Assembly: GCF_947504145.1 (NCBI RefSeq)
Contig: NZ_CANNGQ010000002.1
Location: forward strand, 744,001-808,000
Length of the DNA stretch: 64,000 nt
DNA from: an uncultured Microbulbifer sp.
GTDB taxonomy: Bacteria; Pseudomonadota; Gammaproteobacteria; Pseudomonadales; Cellvibrionaceae
Direction of reading: 5' to 3'
A model generated the notes under the pieces. That model saw nothing but the letters and a program-made list of their open reading frames with translations, did not search any database and was not told where the DNA came from. This document shows positions 40,160 through 49,275 of this stretch, piece after piece (the first letter of the stretch is position 1; every line of letters begins with the position of its first letter). Both the position numbers and the translations under genes were made by a program.

Positions 40160-40189
40160 CACCCGGCGCCACTTCGGTGGCGCCGGGTG
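40160..40189 (+). other. Stable UUCG hairpin between amine oxidase and binding-protein genes
   Basis: Perfect 13-base GC-rich arms (40160-40172 with 40177-40189) around TTCG, with no T-tract after it. It could stabilise the upstream mRNA and reduce, without ending, read-through into the next gene. Confidence 0.7.
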
Positions 40190-40228
40190 AATAAATTGCG
40201 AACGGAAACAGCAGGTTGAGAGTCGCTC

Positions 40229-41326
40229 ATGCGCGCAACATCCAAATTTTTCATCATTCTGCTCGCAGTGGTCGGGCTGAACCTCAATGTGCAGGCCAAA
40301 GAGTTGCATTTCGCCAACTGGTCTGAGTCCATTGCCGAAGACACGATTGCCGACTTCGAAGCCGCCACTGGGATCAAGGTACATTACTTCGAATTCGACG
40401 ATATCGAAGAGCTGGAAGAGGTGTGGTTGAAGGAGGGGCGCCGCTTCGATGTGATCGTGCCCGGTTCCGACAATATCCCCAAATACATTGCTGCCGGCCA
40501 ATTGCAAAAACTCGATCGCAACCGTATCGACAACTGGTCCCAGAACGACCCGGAGTTTATGCGGCGTCTCGCCCTGTTTGACCCGGGCAATGAATACGCC
40601 TTTCCCTACCTGTGGGGCACTGTGGGTATTGGCTACAACGTACAGGCGGTGGAAAAGGCCTTTGGTGGCTACTTGCCCGAAGACAGTTGGGACCTGCTGT
40701 TCGACCCGGAAAACCTGGGCAAATTGCATCACTGCAACGCGACACTAATGCGCTCGCCGGAGGAGATCTTCGACGTGGCGCTCAAGTATCTGGACAAAGA
40801 CCCCAACTCCATGAGTACTGCTCACCAGTACATGGTGGCAAACCTGCTTTCCAAAGTGCGTCTGCACCTTACCGATTTCGACTCCGGTGAATACGTCGAG
40901 GATCTGGCGAGTGGTAAACGCTGCATTGCTCATGCCTGGAGTGGCGATGTACTGGTTGCCCAACAAATGGCGAAAGAAGCCGGCAAGAACTTTGATATTC
41001 GCTATGTGATGCCAAAAGAGGGTTTTCCCCTGTGGATCGACGTTGTCTCTGTTCCCACTAATGCCCAGAATGTCGACGCCGCCTATCAGTTCCTCAATTA
41101 CCTGATGCAGCCCAGTGTCATCGCCAATATCAGCAACGAAACCCAGTATGCCAATACCAACCTGGCCGCGCAGAAGCTGGTCGATCCGGAGCTGCTCAGC
41201 AATCCGGCGGTATACCCGGGGCCGCAGGAACTGGCGCGCACCTGGATTCCCGCGGCCACCAAGCCCCGGGTGCTCTCCCTGCGCCATAAGCTCTGGCAGC
41301 GGATTATCGAGCGGGAAGACATGTAA
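40229..41326 (+). CDS. Polyamine-type periplasmic binding protein (PotD/PotF-like)
   Basis: A 365-residue exported solute-binding protein with signal peptide MRATSKFFIILLAVVGLNLNVQA. PotD/PotF-type blocks are present: LHFANWSESIAEDTIADFEAATGIKV, FDVIVPGSDNIPKYIAAGQLQKLD, AFPYLWGTVGIGYN, and near the C-terminus DAAYQFLNYLMQPSVIANISNETQYANTN (each only partly quoted here as a family block). The usual binding proteins sit beside ATPase and permease genes; none follows here, so it is an orphan that may feed a distant transporter or the adjacent amine oxidase. Confidence 0.88.
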   Translation: MRATSKFFIILLAVVGLNLNVQAKELHFANWSESIAEDTIADFEAATGIKVHYFEFDDIEELEEVWLKEGRRFDVIVPGSDNIPKYIAAGQLQKLDRNRIDNWSQNDPEFMRRLALFDPGNEYAFPYLWGTVGIGYNVQAVEKAFGGYLPEDSWDLLFDPENLGKLHHCNATLMRSPEEIFDVALKYLDKDPNSMSTAHQYMVANLLSKVRLHLTDFDSGEYVEDLASGKRCIAHAWSGDVLVAQQMAKEAGKNFDIRYVMPKEGFPLWIDVVSVPTNAQNVDAAYQFLNYLMQPSVIANISNETQYANTNLAAQKLVDPELLSNPAVYPGPQELARTWIPAATKPRVLSLRHKLWQRIIEREDM

Positions 41327-41394
41327 TCTCCTGGCATTCATGCCGGCACCCTGAAAATGCTAGAATCGCCGACACAGCAGACGGGTACCTTTCC

Positions 41395-41853
41395 ATGAAC
41401 AAAAGACAGATAGAGCAGATTCTGAATCGGGCTGATGAGCGCTGCCGGGCCAAAGGCACGCGCTTTACCGAGAAACGGCAGAGCATCCTGCGTGCACTGC
41501 TGAAGTCCCCGGTGCCTCTGTCGGCTTACGAGATTGCCGATGCCTATCGCGATACGACCGGTGAGACCATTCAGGCCATGTCGGTATATCGGATGCTGGA
41601 TTTTCTGGCGGAAAACAGCCTGGTGCACAAGCTGGCCTCGGCCAACAAGTTTGTAGCCTGCGCCCATATTGCCTGCCATCACGAGCACGAGACGCCGCAA
41701 TTCCTGATCTGTGAGCGCTGCGGGGCGGTGAAAGAGGTGGGTATCAAGGGCAATGTAATCAAGGCGTTGCAGCAAGGGGCCGCGAATGCCGGCTGGCAGA
41801 TGCTGAGTCCGGCGCTGGAATTGCCCTGTCTGTGTGATCGCTGCGCCGCATAA
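41395..41853 (+). CDS. zur: Fur-family regulator, Zur type
   Basis: A 152-residue metal-dependent repressor, probably of zinc uptake. It has an N-terminal winged helix (FTEKRQSILRALLKS, LSAYEIADAY, SVYRMLDFLAENSLVHKL) and a C-terminal metal domain with ACAHIACHHEHETPQFLICERCG and CLCDRCAA. The two Cys-x2-Cys pairs form the structural zinc site. SVYRMLDFL in place of Fur's TVYRVLNQF, and the H-rich loop, resemble Zur rather than Fur. No zinc transporter is adjacent. Confidence 0.82.
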   Translation: MNKRQIEQILNRADERCRAKGTRFTEKRQSILRALLKSPVPLSAYEIADAYRDTTGETIQAMSVYRMLDFLAENSLVHKLASANKFVACAHIACHHEHETPQFLICERCGAVKEVGIKGNVIKALQQGAANAGWQMLSPALELPCLCDRCAA

Positions 41854-41981
41854 TAAACGGCGCTTGCTATTAAGTGTTTTTCTTAAAAAATGGCTCCTTT
41901 TTAGAGGCCGTTTTTGGTGGGGAAATCTAACTGACCCGATCAGTGGTAACTTGTTAAATAGGCTTCAAGTCTTAAGTCGCA

Positions 41982-44180
41982 CTACTGCTTGGTAAAAACA
42001 AATCGATCCGCATTCCACTCCCAGGTCGAAGAAGAATTGCCTGCACCGCGAATTCGAAGGGTTTGTTGTCCGGCTTGTAACGGTATTGCGGTAGAGGAGC
42101 GCAGTTCTACGAACGAATCCCAGCCTCCATTGTTACGTACGGTCTGGTGGATGTATGGATGGTTGTTTACCAGCACCTCAATTGCACCGCCAGATTGGGT
42201 GGTGCCGGTCCAGGCAGAGAGCAAATAGTTGCCCGTTTCTGGCACATTTACAACATAGTCCGCCCAGTCTCCCCGTTGATTAAAGTTGATCGCACTAATA
42301 CCTGCCGGTGTGATGTAACGATTGAAGCCGGCATAGGGGCCACCGGTAGCCTGGAAGTCTTCCGCTTCAACGGTGAAGATGACGGGGGTGCTGCTGGTGC
42401 TGGGGGAGAAGCGAATCCAGTTTAAATTAAAGTTGCCACCCATCGCGTCTAGACGCAGTACTTGGTTTGTGCCGCCGTTGATATCAATGTTTTTGACCTG
42501 GACGGTTTGCCACTGTTGCCAGCCGCCGGTACCTGTTAGCGGAATACTAACGATTTGACTATTCGCCAGCTGAATCTGAACGCTTTTGTTGCCGGTAGTG
42601 CCAATTGCGGCATAGCGCAAATCGATATCATACCGCCCGGCGGTCACAGATGAGATGGTGTATTCCAGCCATTCCCCATCTTCTATCCAGCCGACGTTGT
42701 AGGCGTTGGTGCCGTCTCCACTGGATTGAATATCGACATTATCTTCGGTGCGATATTCGTTTCCGGCGTTGCCAGTAGCCGTGTCAAAGTAAGCGATATT
42801 TTCGCCGCCGGTATCGAAGTCTTCCACCTGGATGGTCCCGGGAACAAACAGTGTGGTAAAAGCATTTTGTGCATCGCCTGGAAAAGCGGGCGGTGTTGGT
42901 TCCGCACCTACATAGCGGTAATAAGCAACGTCATCTAGAGTTTCGGATTTCGGGTTGCGCTTGTAAGCGTTGTCGCTGGTCTGCCAGACATAGTTGTTGT
43001 AGAAAGTAACTGAATCGCGGTCGATCACGCGATTGGGGTGAAACGAAAAGCCCTGCTTCCAATTCGAGGGGGAGTCTACGTAGAAGATATGGTTGTTCTT
43101 CCAGGTATTGCGTGCAGTAGCAGGCTGGCCATTGCTTTCGCTGCCGTTTTCCTGAAAACCACCGTCTGCACCGTTAACGTGGATGCCGACGTTGCCGTCG
43201 ATCATGTTGTCGGTGGAAGCAATTTCGGTCCACACCATCCAGCGACTGCCCGAATCAATCAGGAGGTTGCGCAATGTTTCCGAGTTTTTGGTATATGCAT
43301 CGATATCAATGCCGTCGACATCCGCGTCATAGATGAAATTGTTGATAATCTGTATGCCATTCGAAGCTTTTACGTGAATGGCGCGCCGGGCCGAGTTGTA
43401 GATAAAGTTTCCTTTCGCCGTACTGCTTCCATACACATTGTTTAAAAACAGCACGTTGCGGCAGGTGTCGGTATTGAGACCCTCTACCTGCAGGTCGCGG
43501 GCGTAGCGCACATACACTGCGGAAAGCCTGTCGTTCCCGAGTATTTTTCCGCGCTTGGTGCCGAAGATTTTCACATTGGGTTTGGCGAGATTATTGGTTC
43601 CGCGCACTTCAAAAATGCCATTGATCACGTCGGATACGGAATACTCATCCGGCGCGGTTCCCGGAATCTCGGAGCCAGTATATCTGACGGTGCCATCGAC
43701 CCAGATTGTGGTGTTGGCTCCAACCTGAATCAGAGAATCTTTCGAGGGGATATCAATAGTTCCCCGGAAAACAAAGGTTCCGCCATTACCGGCGATTGCT
43801 GCGCGATGCTGCTCTAGGTTTGCGCTGGTGACGATGGTTCCTGCACCCGAGTAAGTATCGGGACGTGCGTTTGCCAGATAGTTGAGGGTCTCCGTAACGG
43901 CCTCAAGTTGTGCAATGTTGTACGCGTATTCGCCGGTGGTTAATTGGGAGTTTCGTACATCGGCTGGGAGCTGAGCTTGGGTCGCAAGACTTCTGACAGT
44001 ATTGATGCTGCCGGAGCCACCGGGTGCATCGCGCAGCTTTACTTGCCCGCCATTATTGGCGGTGGTAAGGCTATAGCTGGAATTGTCCACATTGGATTGG
44101 GCGGTACCAATCAGGGGTGCAAAAAGGATAAGGGTGGCCATACGTCGCGCGCTGGATATGAAGTTTGTGGGGATAGGCAT
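41982..44180 (-). CDS. Secreted right-handed beta-helix polysaccharidase candidate with two CBM6 domains
   Basis: A 732-residue exported protein. From ATG 44180 (GAGGA upstream) a signal peptide ends near GTAQS. Residues about 90-460 have parallel beta-helix rhythm (NVKIFGTKRGKILG, IQIINNFIYDADVDGIDID, NMIDGNVGIHVNG, SVTFYNNYVW). CBM6 number one starts VPGTIQVEDFDTGGENIAYFD; number two starts FTVEAEDFQATGGPYAGFNR and includes INFNQRGDWADYVVNVP. Such CBM6 pairs are common on agarases and carrageenases of marine bacteria, so a red-algal galactan is the likely target. I cannot assign a GH or PL family. By eye it reads less GC-rich than its neighbours, so transfer is possible. Confidence 0.7.
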   Translation of the reverse strand: MPIPTNFISSARRMATLILFAPLIGTAQSNVDNSSYSLTTANNGGQVKLRDAPGGSGSINTVRSLATQAQLPADVRNSQLTTGEYAYNIAQLEAVTETLNYLANARPDTYSGAGTIVTSANLEQHRAAIAGNGGTFVFRGTIDIPSKDSLIQVGANTTIWVDGTVRYTGSEIPGTAPDEYSVSDVINGIFEVRGTNNLAKPNVKIFGTKRGKILGNDRLSAVYVRYARDLQVEGLNTDTCRNVLFLNNVYGSSTAKGNFIYNSARRAIHVKASNGIQIINNFIYDADVDGIDIDAYTKNSETLRNLLIDSGSRWMVWTEIASTDNMIDGNVGIHVNGADGGFQENGSESNGQPATARNTWKNNHIFYVDSPSNWKQGFSFHPNRVIDRDSVTFYNNYVWQTSDNAYKRNPKSETLDDVAYYRYVGAEPTPPAFPGDAQNAFTTLFVPGTIQVEDFDTGGENIAYFDTATGNAGNEYRTEDNVDIQSSGDGTNAYNVGWIEDGEWLEYTISSVTAGRYDIDLRYAAIGTTGNKSVQIQLANSQIVSIPLTGTGGWQQWQTVQVKNIDINGGTNQVLRLDAMGGNFNLNWIRFSPSTSSTPVIFTVEAEDFQATGGPYAGFNRYITPAGISAINFNQRGDWADYVVNVPETGNYLLSAWTGTTQSGGAIEVLVNNHPYIHQTVRNNGGWDSFVELRSSTAIPLQAGQQTLRIRGAGNSSSTWEWNADRFVFTKQ

Positions 44181-44480
44181 ACTGTCCTCGTTTATTTTTA
44201 TGACACTGTTTCGCAAGGGATTGGATTGGCCGACCGAGCAGCAATATATGCATTGTTAACAATTTGCACCAAGTGAATATGCTCAGGGTGAGCAGTGAGT
44301 CATGTTTTGAGTGATCATATTGGCGGGATATTTTCCGTGTGGTGTTTCGGGGCGCCAAAGGAGAGCGGTGAACACCCGTCCACCGTTCCGGGGGCGATTT
44401 TGGGGTGCCCGAGGCCTTTGCTACGGTGATAGGCCCCTGTGTGATAAACTGCCGCCCACTTTTTCGAGGGCCCTCTCCCC
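44181..44480. promoter_or_regulatory. Divergent region between beta-helix gene and nrdR
   Basis: About 300 bases without a gene. The left half is AT-rich and should hold the promoter of the minus-strand gene; GATAAA near 44443 could be a -10 for the nrdR operon. No repeated operator is recognised. Confidence 0.3.
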
Positions 44481-44960
44481 ATGCACTGTCCCTTCTGCAG
44501 CGCAGATGAAACCAAAGTCGTAGACTCCCGCCTGGTGGCCGATGGCGATCAGGTACGGCGCCGTCGCGAGTGCCTGCAGTGCCACGAGCGCTTCACCACC
44601 TTCGAAACCGCCGAACTGCTGCTGCCGCGGGTGGTGAAGCAGAACGGCCAGCGCGAACCCTTCAACGAAGACAAGCTGCGCGCCGGTATCCAGCGCGCGG
44701 TGGAGAAGCGCCCGGTGAGCACCGAGCGGGTGGAGGCTGCTGTGGCCCAGATCAAGCACGCCCTCCAGGCCACCGGTGAGCGCGAGCTGCCCGCCATGCA
44801 TATTGGCGAGCTGGTAATGGAGCAGCTGCGCGAGCTCGACCAGGTGGCCTTCGTGCGCTTCGCCTCCGTTTACCGCCGCTTCGAAGACGTCAGCGACTTC
44901 AGCGACGAGATCGAACGCCTGAATACGCCCAAGGGGAGCAAGCAGGGAGAGGAAAACTGA
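44481..44960 (+). CDS. nrdR: NrdR, repressor of ribonucleotide reductase genes
   Basis: A zinc-ribbon plus ATP-cone repressor of 159 residues. The N-terminal ribbon has MHCPFC and CLQCHERF (Cys3, Cys6 and a second pair near 31-34) around the DNA-contacting RRRR. The ATP-cone ([20 protein letters not shown]...VEKRPVS) senses nucleotides. The 3' end overlaps ribD by one base (TGATG). nrdR heading the rib operon is the usual gammaproteobacterial order. Confidence 0.97.
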   Translation: MHCPFCSADETKVVDSRLVADGDQVRRRRECLQCHERFTTFETAELLLPRVVKQNGQREPFNEDKLRAGIQRAVEKRPVSTERVEAAVAQIKHALQATGERELPAMHIGELVMEQLRELDQVAFVRFASVYRRFEDVSDFSDEIERLNTPKGSKQGEEN

Positions 44961-46108
44961 TGGCCTTTACCCCGCGAGAACTGATGGTCCGTGCCATCCA
45001 GCTGGCCGAGCGCGGCGTTTACACCACTATGCCCAACCCGCGGGTGGGCTGCGTGATTGCCGATAGCGAGGGCAAGATTGTCGGCGAGGGCTGGCACAAG
45101 CGCGCCGGCGAGGGCCACGCCGAAGTGGAAGCCTTGAAAGACGCCGGTGCTCTTGATGGTGGAAAAGGCGCCGCCGGCAATATTGCCTACGTCACCCTGG
45201 AACCCTGCAGTCACAGTGGCAAGACAGGCCCCTGTGCCGATGCCCTGATCGCCGCCGGCGTGGCCAAAGTGGTGTTTGGTATGGAAGATCCCAATCCCAG
45301 TGTGAGCGGGAATGGGTTACAGAAACTGCGCGATGCGGGCATTGAAGTGGAAGGCCCGTTGCTGGAAGAATCCTGCCGGGCGCTGAATCCCGGGTTCATC
45401 AAGCGTATGACCCTCGGCCTGCCTCTGGTGCGCACCAAGTCCGCCATGAGTATCGACGGCCGCACCGCCATGGCCAGTGGCGAGTCCAAATGGGTCACCG
45501 GCCCCGCCGCCCGCGCCGATGTGCAGAACCTGCGCGCGCGCAGCTGCGCCATCGTCACCGGCGTGGATACTGTGCGCGATGACAACCCGAACATGAACGT
45601 GCGCCCGGAAGAGATGGCGCTGCCCGAGGCGGACGCGGCTGCCGCGGCGGCAAAGCAGCCACTGCGGGTGATCGTCGACAGCACACTGCGCACTCCGGCC
45701 AAGGCCTTTATTTTGCAGGGTGACGCCCCCACATTGGTGGTCACCACAGACGCCGCAGACAGCGAGCGCCGCGTGCGCCTGGAAAAGGCTGGCGCCGAGG
45801 TGCTGGTACTGCCTGCGGACAAAGCTGGCCGCGTACACCTGGGCGAATTGCTGAAAGAGCTTGCCCGTCGCGAGTGCAACGAGGTGCTGATCGAGAGTGG
45901 TGCGACCCTCTCCGGCGCCTTCATGTACCAGGGCCATGTGGACGAAATCATCGTCTATATGGCGCCCAAGATTCTTGGCTCCAGCGCAAGGCCGTTGTTC
46001 GAGCTGCCGATTGAGCGCATGGGATCCATGCTGCCCATCACCATTACCGATATGCGCGCAGTCGGCCACGACTGGCGCATTACAGCCACTACTGACATTG
46101 AGCGTTAA
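44960..46108 (+). CDS. ribD: Bifunctional diaminohydroxyphosphoribosylaminopyrimidine deaminase / reductase
   Basis: Performs the second and third steps of riboflavin synthesis. Residues 1-150 are the deaminase with zinc site (GEGHAEVEAL, LEPCSHSGKTGPCADALI). Residues about 155-380 are the NADPH reductase (VRTKSAMSIDGRTAMASGESKW, LRARSCAIVTGVDTVRDDNP). Length 382 is normal. It overlaps nrdR and ribE by one base at each end, so translation is coupled. Confidence 0.97.
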   Translation: MAFTPRELMVRAIQLAERGVYTTMPNPRVGCVIADSEGKIVGEGWHKRAGEGHAEVEALKDAGALDGGKGAAGNIAYVTLEPCSHSGKTGPCADALIAAGVAKVVFGMEDPNPSVSGNGLQKLRDAGIEVEGPLLEESCRALNPGFIKRMTLGLPLVRTKSAMSIDGRTAMASGESKWVTGPAARADVQNLRARSCAIVTGVDTVRDDNPNMNVRPEEMALPEADAAAAAAKQPLRVIVDSTLRTPAKAFILQGDAPTLVVTTDAADSERRVRLEKAGAEVLVLPADKAGRVHLGELLKELARRECNEVLIESGATLSGAFMYQGHVDEIIVYMAPKILGSSARPLFELPIERMGSMLPITITDMRAVGHDWRITATTDIER

Positions 46109-46770
46109 TGTTTACCGGAATTGTTGAAGCCGTAGGGGAAATCACCGCGCTGCAACCGAAGGGCGGCGACCTGCGCCTGCGGGTGAAAACCGGCAAGCTG
46201 GACCTGTCCGACGTCAAGCTCGGCGACAGCATCGCCACTAATGGCGTCTGCCTCACCGTGGTGGACCTGCCAGGCGATGGCTACTGGGCCGACGTCTCCG
46301 CCGAGACTCTTGCCGTAGCCACCCTGAAAGACTGGAAGCTGGGCGCAAAGGTGAACCTGGAAAAGGCTCTCACGCCACAGACCCGCCTCGGCGGTCATAT
46401 GGTCAGCGGCCATGTGGACGGTATCGGTGAAGTGGTGTGGCGCAAACAGACCGCCCGCGCCGAGCAGTTTCGCCTGCGCGCACCCAATGAGCTGGCCAAA
46501 TACATCGCCCACAAGGGCTCCATCACCGTCGACGGCACCAGCCTGACGGTGAACGCTGTCGATGGCGCCGAATTCGAGCTTACCATCGTGCCCCACACCA
46601 TCGCGGAAACCGTGATCGGTGGCTATCAGGCGGGCACCAGGGTGAACCTGGAAGTGGACCTGATAGCGCGTTACCTGGAGCGGCTACTCTTGGGAGATGC
46701 CGCCGCCGAGCCCAAAAGTGAAGGGCTGACGATGGAATTTTTGGCGCAGCACGGATTTTACAAGGCCTGA
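46108..46770 (+). CDS. ribE: Riboflavin synthase
   Basis: Disproportionates two 6,7-dimethyl-8-ribityllumazine molecules into riboflavin. It has 220 residues made of two similar barrels, starting MFTGIVEAVGEI and repeating at GGHMVSGHVDGIGEV; ATNGVCLTV and VDGTSLTVN are the paired ligand loops. The C-terminus ends DAAAEPKSEG...FYKA. The TAATG overlap with ribD confirms the start. Confidence 0.96.
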   Translation: MFTGIVEAVGEITALQPKGGDLRLRVKTGKLDLSDVKLGDSIATNGVCLTVVDLPGDGYWADVSAETLAVATLKDWKLGAKVNLEKALTPQTRLGGHMVSGHVDGIGEVVWRKQTARAEQFRLRAPNELAKYIAHKGSITVDGTSLTVNAVDGAEFELTIVPHTIAETVIGGYQAGTRVNLEVDLIARYLERLLLGDAAAEPKSEGLTMEFLAQHGFYKA

Positions 46771-46792
46771 ATCCGAGTACAGAGGGAAGGGA

Positions 46793-46930
46793 CGCGGGTA
46801 ACTTTTGTGGCGGCACTGCCATCGGGTGACCATTCGCAGGACACGCCGTGAACCCATCCCTGGGGGCTCTTCGAAAAAGTCCCTTTTTTCGAAGGTCCTG
46901 CAAATGGTCACCCGATGTCAGCGCCTTCGC
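46793..46930 (-). repeat. Family I palindromic element, copy B (138 bp, inverted)
   Basis: Between ribE and ribBA, opposite to the operon direction. The 23-base arms (46820-46842 with 46895-46917) have one mismatch. The conserved core reads CCCAGGGATGGGTTCA on minus at 46849-46864, and the loop has a mini-hairpin CTTCGAAAAA...TTTTTCGAAG. The ends match copy A (GCGAAGGCG at one side; GTGCCGCCACAAAAGT and ACCCG at the other). Confidence 0.88.
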
Positions 46931-47002
46931 ATCAAGACAAGTGGCCACGAATTGATTTTGAAAGGTGAGAGCGTTGACCTCATCGAGCAAACTAGAGGTT
47001 TT

Positions 47003-48118
47003 ATGGAACTCAATAGCGTTGAAGAACTGATCGACGATATCCGTCAGGGCAAAATGGTTATCCTGATGGATGACGAAGATCGCGAGAACGAAGGCGACCT
47101 CGTCATCGCCGCCGAGCAGGTGCGTCCGGAAGACGTCAACTTCATGGCCACCCACGCCCGCGGTCTGATCTGCCTGACGTTGACCGGCGACCGCTGCGAG
47201 CAGCTTGACCTGCCGCTCATGTCCCGCGACAACGGCGCCCAGTTCAGCACCAACTTCACCGTCTCCATCGAAGCCGCCGAAGGTGTCACCACCGGCATCT
47301 CCGCCGCCGACCGCGCGCGCACGATTCGCGCCGCCGTCGCCCGCAATGCCAAGCCGTCCGACATCGTGCAACCCGGCCACATCTTCCCGATCAAGGCGCA
47401 ACCGGGTGGTGTACTGAGCCGCGCCGGCCACACCGAAGCCGGTTGTGACCTCGCGCGCCTCGCCGGTTTTGAGCCCGCCGCTGCCATCGTCGAAATCATG
47501 AACGAAGACGGCACTATGGCCCGCCGCCCGGACCTGGAAAAATTCGCCCAGCAGCACAACCTCAAGATCGGCACCATCGCCGACCTGATCAACTACCGCG
47601 CGCTGAACGAAAAAACCGTCGAGTGCGTCAACCAGCGCAATGTGCAGACCGAATTCGGTGAATTCAAACTGCGCACCTACCTCGACAAAGCCCGCCGCGA
47701 ACGCCATTTCGCGTTCAGCCTCGGCGACTTCCAACCGGAAGAACCCACCCTCGTGCGCGTGCACGTCGCCAGCACCCTGCGCGACGTATTCTCACTGCGC
47801 CGCGGCGACGAGAAATACGAGCCCTGGACCTTCCGCAACGCGCTGAAAAAAGTCGCGGAAGAGGGCAGTGGCGTGGTGGTTGTGATCTGCCACAACGAAA
47901 CCACCGACGAAATCGAAGAAAGCATCGACTGGCTCATCAGCGGCAAGCAACAGCGCCCGAGCCAGGATCTGGTGTACAAACAGGTGGGCACCGGCTCACA
48001 GATTTTGCGCGATCTGAAGGTGCGCAAAATGCGTTTGATGAGTGCGCCGTTTAGATTCAGCGCCATTTCCGGGTTTGATCTGGAAGTGGAAGAGTACCTG
48101 AACGCGGAAGAAATCTAA
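47003..48118 (+). CDS. ribBA: 3,4-dihydroxy-2-butanone-4-phosphate synthase fused to a degenerate GTP cyclohydrolase II domain
   Basis: Makes the four-carbon unit for lumazine. ATG 47003 (GAGG upstream) gives 371 residues. Residues 1-200 are an intact DHBP synthase (DDEDRENEGDLVIAAE, THARGLICL, GGVLSRAGHTEAGCDLARLAG). Residues 205-371 align with GTP cyclohydrolase II, but the zinc-binding block HSECLTGD...RCDCG is replaced by HVASTLRDVFSLRRGDEKY, with all three cysteines gone. That domain should not be catalytic. A separate intact ribA lies at 51.4 kb. Such RibB-type fusions are known in pseudomonads and relatives. Confidence 0.94.
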   Translation: MELNSVEELIDDIRQGKMVILMDDEDRENEGDLVIAAEQVRPEDVNFMATHARGLICLTLTGDRCEQLDLPLMSRDNGAQFSTNFTVSIEAAEGVTTGISAADRARTIRAAVARNAKPSDIVQPGHIFPIKAQPGGVLSRAGHTEAGCDLARLAGFEPAAAIVEIMNEDGTMARRPDLEKFAQQHNLKIGTIADLINYRALNEKTVECVNQRNVQTEFGEFKLRTYLDKARRERHFAFSLGDFQPEEPTLVRVHVASTLRDVFSLRRGDEKYEPWTFRNALKKVAEEGSGVVVVICHNETTDEIEESIDWLISGKQQRPSQDLVYKQVGTGSQILRDLKVRKMRLMSAPFRFSAISGFDLEVEEYLNAEEI

Positions 48119-48159
48119 GACAAATTGCATTGGTGATTAATACCACCAATGTACAACTT

Positions 48160-48296
48160 GAAGGTGGAGTGCCGGGTATCAGTTTTCAGGAGCGTCGCAA
48201 ACAGGATGTTTGCGCCGCAGCGCCCAGGGATGGGTTCACCGCGGTCCTGAAAACTGATACCCGGTGCTCCACCGCCACTGCACCAGGACCCGAAGC
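48160..48296 (+). repeat. Family I palindromic element, copy C (137 bp)
   Basis: Between ribBA and ribH, in operon direction. The 29-base arms (48163-48191 with 48245-48273) have two mismatches. The loop contains CGCAAAC-aggat-GTTTGCG and the core CCCAGGGATGGGTTCA at 48223-48238. The ends match the family (GAAGGTG left; CCGCCAC then ACCCGAAGC right). Confidence 0.88.
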
Positions 48297-48340
48297 ATTA
48301 AAAGGGACCCGCAGGGAACTACCAGAAAACGGAAAAAACC

Positions 48341-48811
48341 ATGAGCAATATCAAAGTCATCGAAGGGGATTTCGTAGGCAGCACCGGTAAATACGCGCTG
48401 CTGGTTAGCCGTTGGAACAGCTTCGTTGTAGAAAGCCTCAAAGACGGCGCACTGGACACCCTGCGTCGCAAAGGCATCAAAGAAGAAGACATCACCATCT
48501 ACTACGCACCGGGCGCCTTCGAATTCCCGCTCGCCGCGCAGAAAATTGCCGAAACCAAAAAGTTCGACGCCGTGATTGCACTGGGCGCCGTTATCCGCGG
48601 CGGCACTCCGCATTTTGAATACGTCGCCGGCGAATGCACCAAAGGTCTCGCCCAGGTCTCCATGAACACCGGCATTCCTGTGACCTTCGGCGTTCTCACC
48701 GTAGACTCCATCGAACAGGCCATCGAGCGCTCCGGCACCAAAGCCGGCAACAAAGGCTGCGAAGCAGCCGAAACCGCCCTCGAAATGGTCTCCCTGATCG
48801 GCAAGATTTGA
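48341..48811 (+). CDS. ribH: 6,7-dimethyl-8-ribityllumazine synthase
   Basis: The penultimate riboflavin enzyme, condensing the products of the RibBA and RibD branches. It has 156 residues: [55 protein letters not shown] and the phosphate/catalytic [18 protein letters not shown]. Length and all binding loops are normal. The repeat copy C occupies most of its leader. Confidence 0.97.
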   Translation: MSNIKVIEGDFVGSTGKYALLVSRWNSFVVESLKDGALDTLRRKGIKEEDITIYYAPGAFEFPLAAQKIAETKKFDAVIALGAVIRGGTPHFEYVAGECTKGLAQVSMNTGIPVTFGVLTVDSIEQAIERSGTKAGNKGCEAAETALEMVSLIGKI

Positions 48812-48827
48812 ACCGGATAAAATTGAA

Positions 48828-49268
48828 ATGAGTGTAACCGCATCCACCCGCCGCAAGGCCCGCCACTTTGCCATGCAGGCGCTGTACCAGTGGCAGATGA
48901 CCGGCGCCAACCTGGGCACCATCGAAGCCGAGTTTCATGCCGACAACGACATGAGCAAAACCGACGTCGCCTACTTTCGCGAACTGCTCCACGGCGTAGC
49001 GAAAAACCTCGACGACATCGAAGGCGCCTACAGCCAGTACCTTGACCGCGGCGTAGAAGAACTGGATCCGGTATCCCGCTCCCTGTTGCGCATGTCCACT
49101 TACGAAATGAAAAACCGCGTCGACGTCCCGTACAAAGTCGTCATCAACGAAGCCGTCGCCCTGGCCAAAAAATTCGGCCCTACCGATGCCTTCAAATTTA
49201 TCAACGGCATCCTCGACAAAGTTGCAGCCGCCGAGCGCAGTGTCGAAGTAAAAGCCGATAAAGGCTAA
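48828..49268 (+). CDS. nusB: Transcription antitermination factor NusB
   Basis: An RNA-binding partner of NusE in rRNA antitermination. It has 146 residues, all-helical, with RRKARHFAMQALYQWQ at the N-terminus and the family end block VDVPYKVVINEAVALAKKFGPTDAFKFINGILDKV (quoted in part as a landmark). It follows ribH by 16 bases, the standard order. Confidence 0.96.
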   Translation: MSVTASTRRKARHFAMQALYQWQMTGANLGTIEAEFHADNDMSKTDVAYFRELLHGVAKNLDDIEGAYSQYLDRGVEELDPVSRSLLRMSTYEMKNRVDVPYKVVINEAVALAKKFGPTDAFKFINGILDKVAAAERSVEVKADKG

Positions 49269-49275
49269 CGCGCCC

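Noticed and set aside
46771-47002. FMN riboswitch before ribBA
   Set aside because: This is where gammaproteobacteria often have one, but the conserved RFN blocks are absent; the space is filled by the family I repeat.
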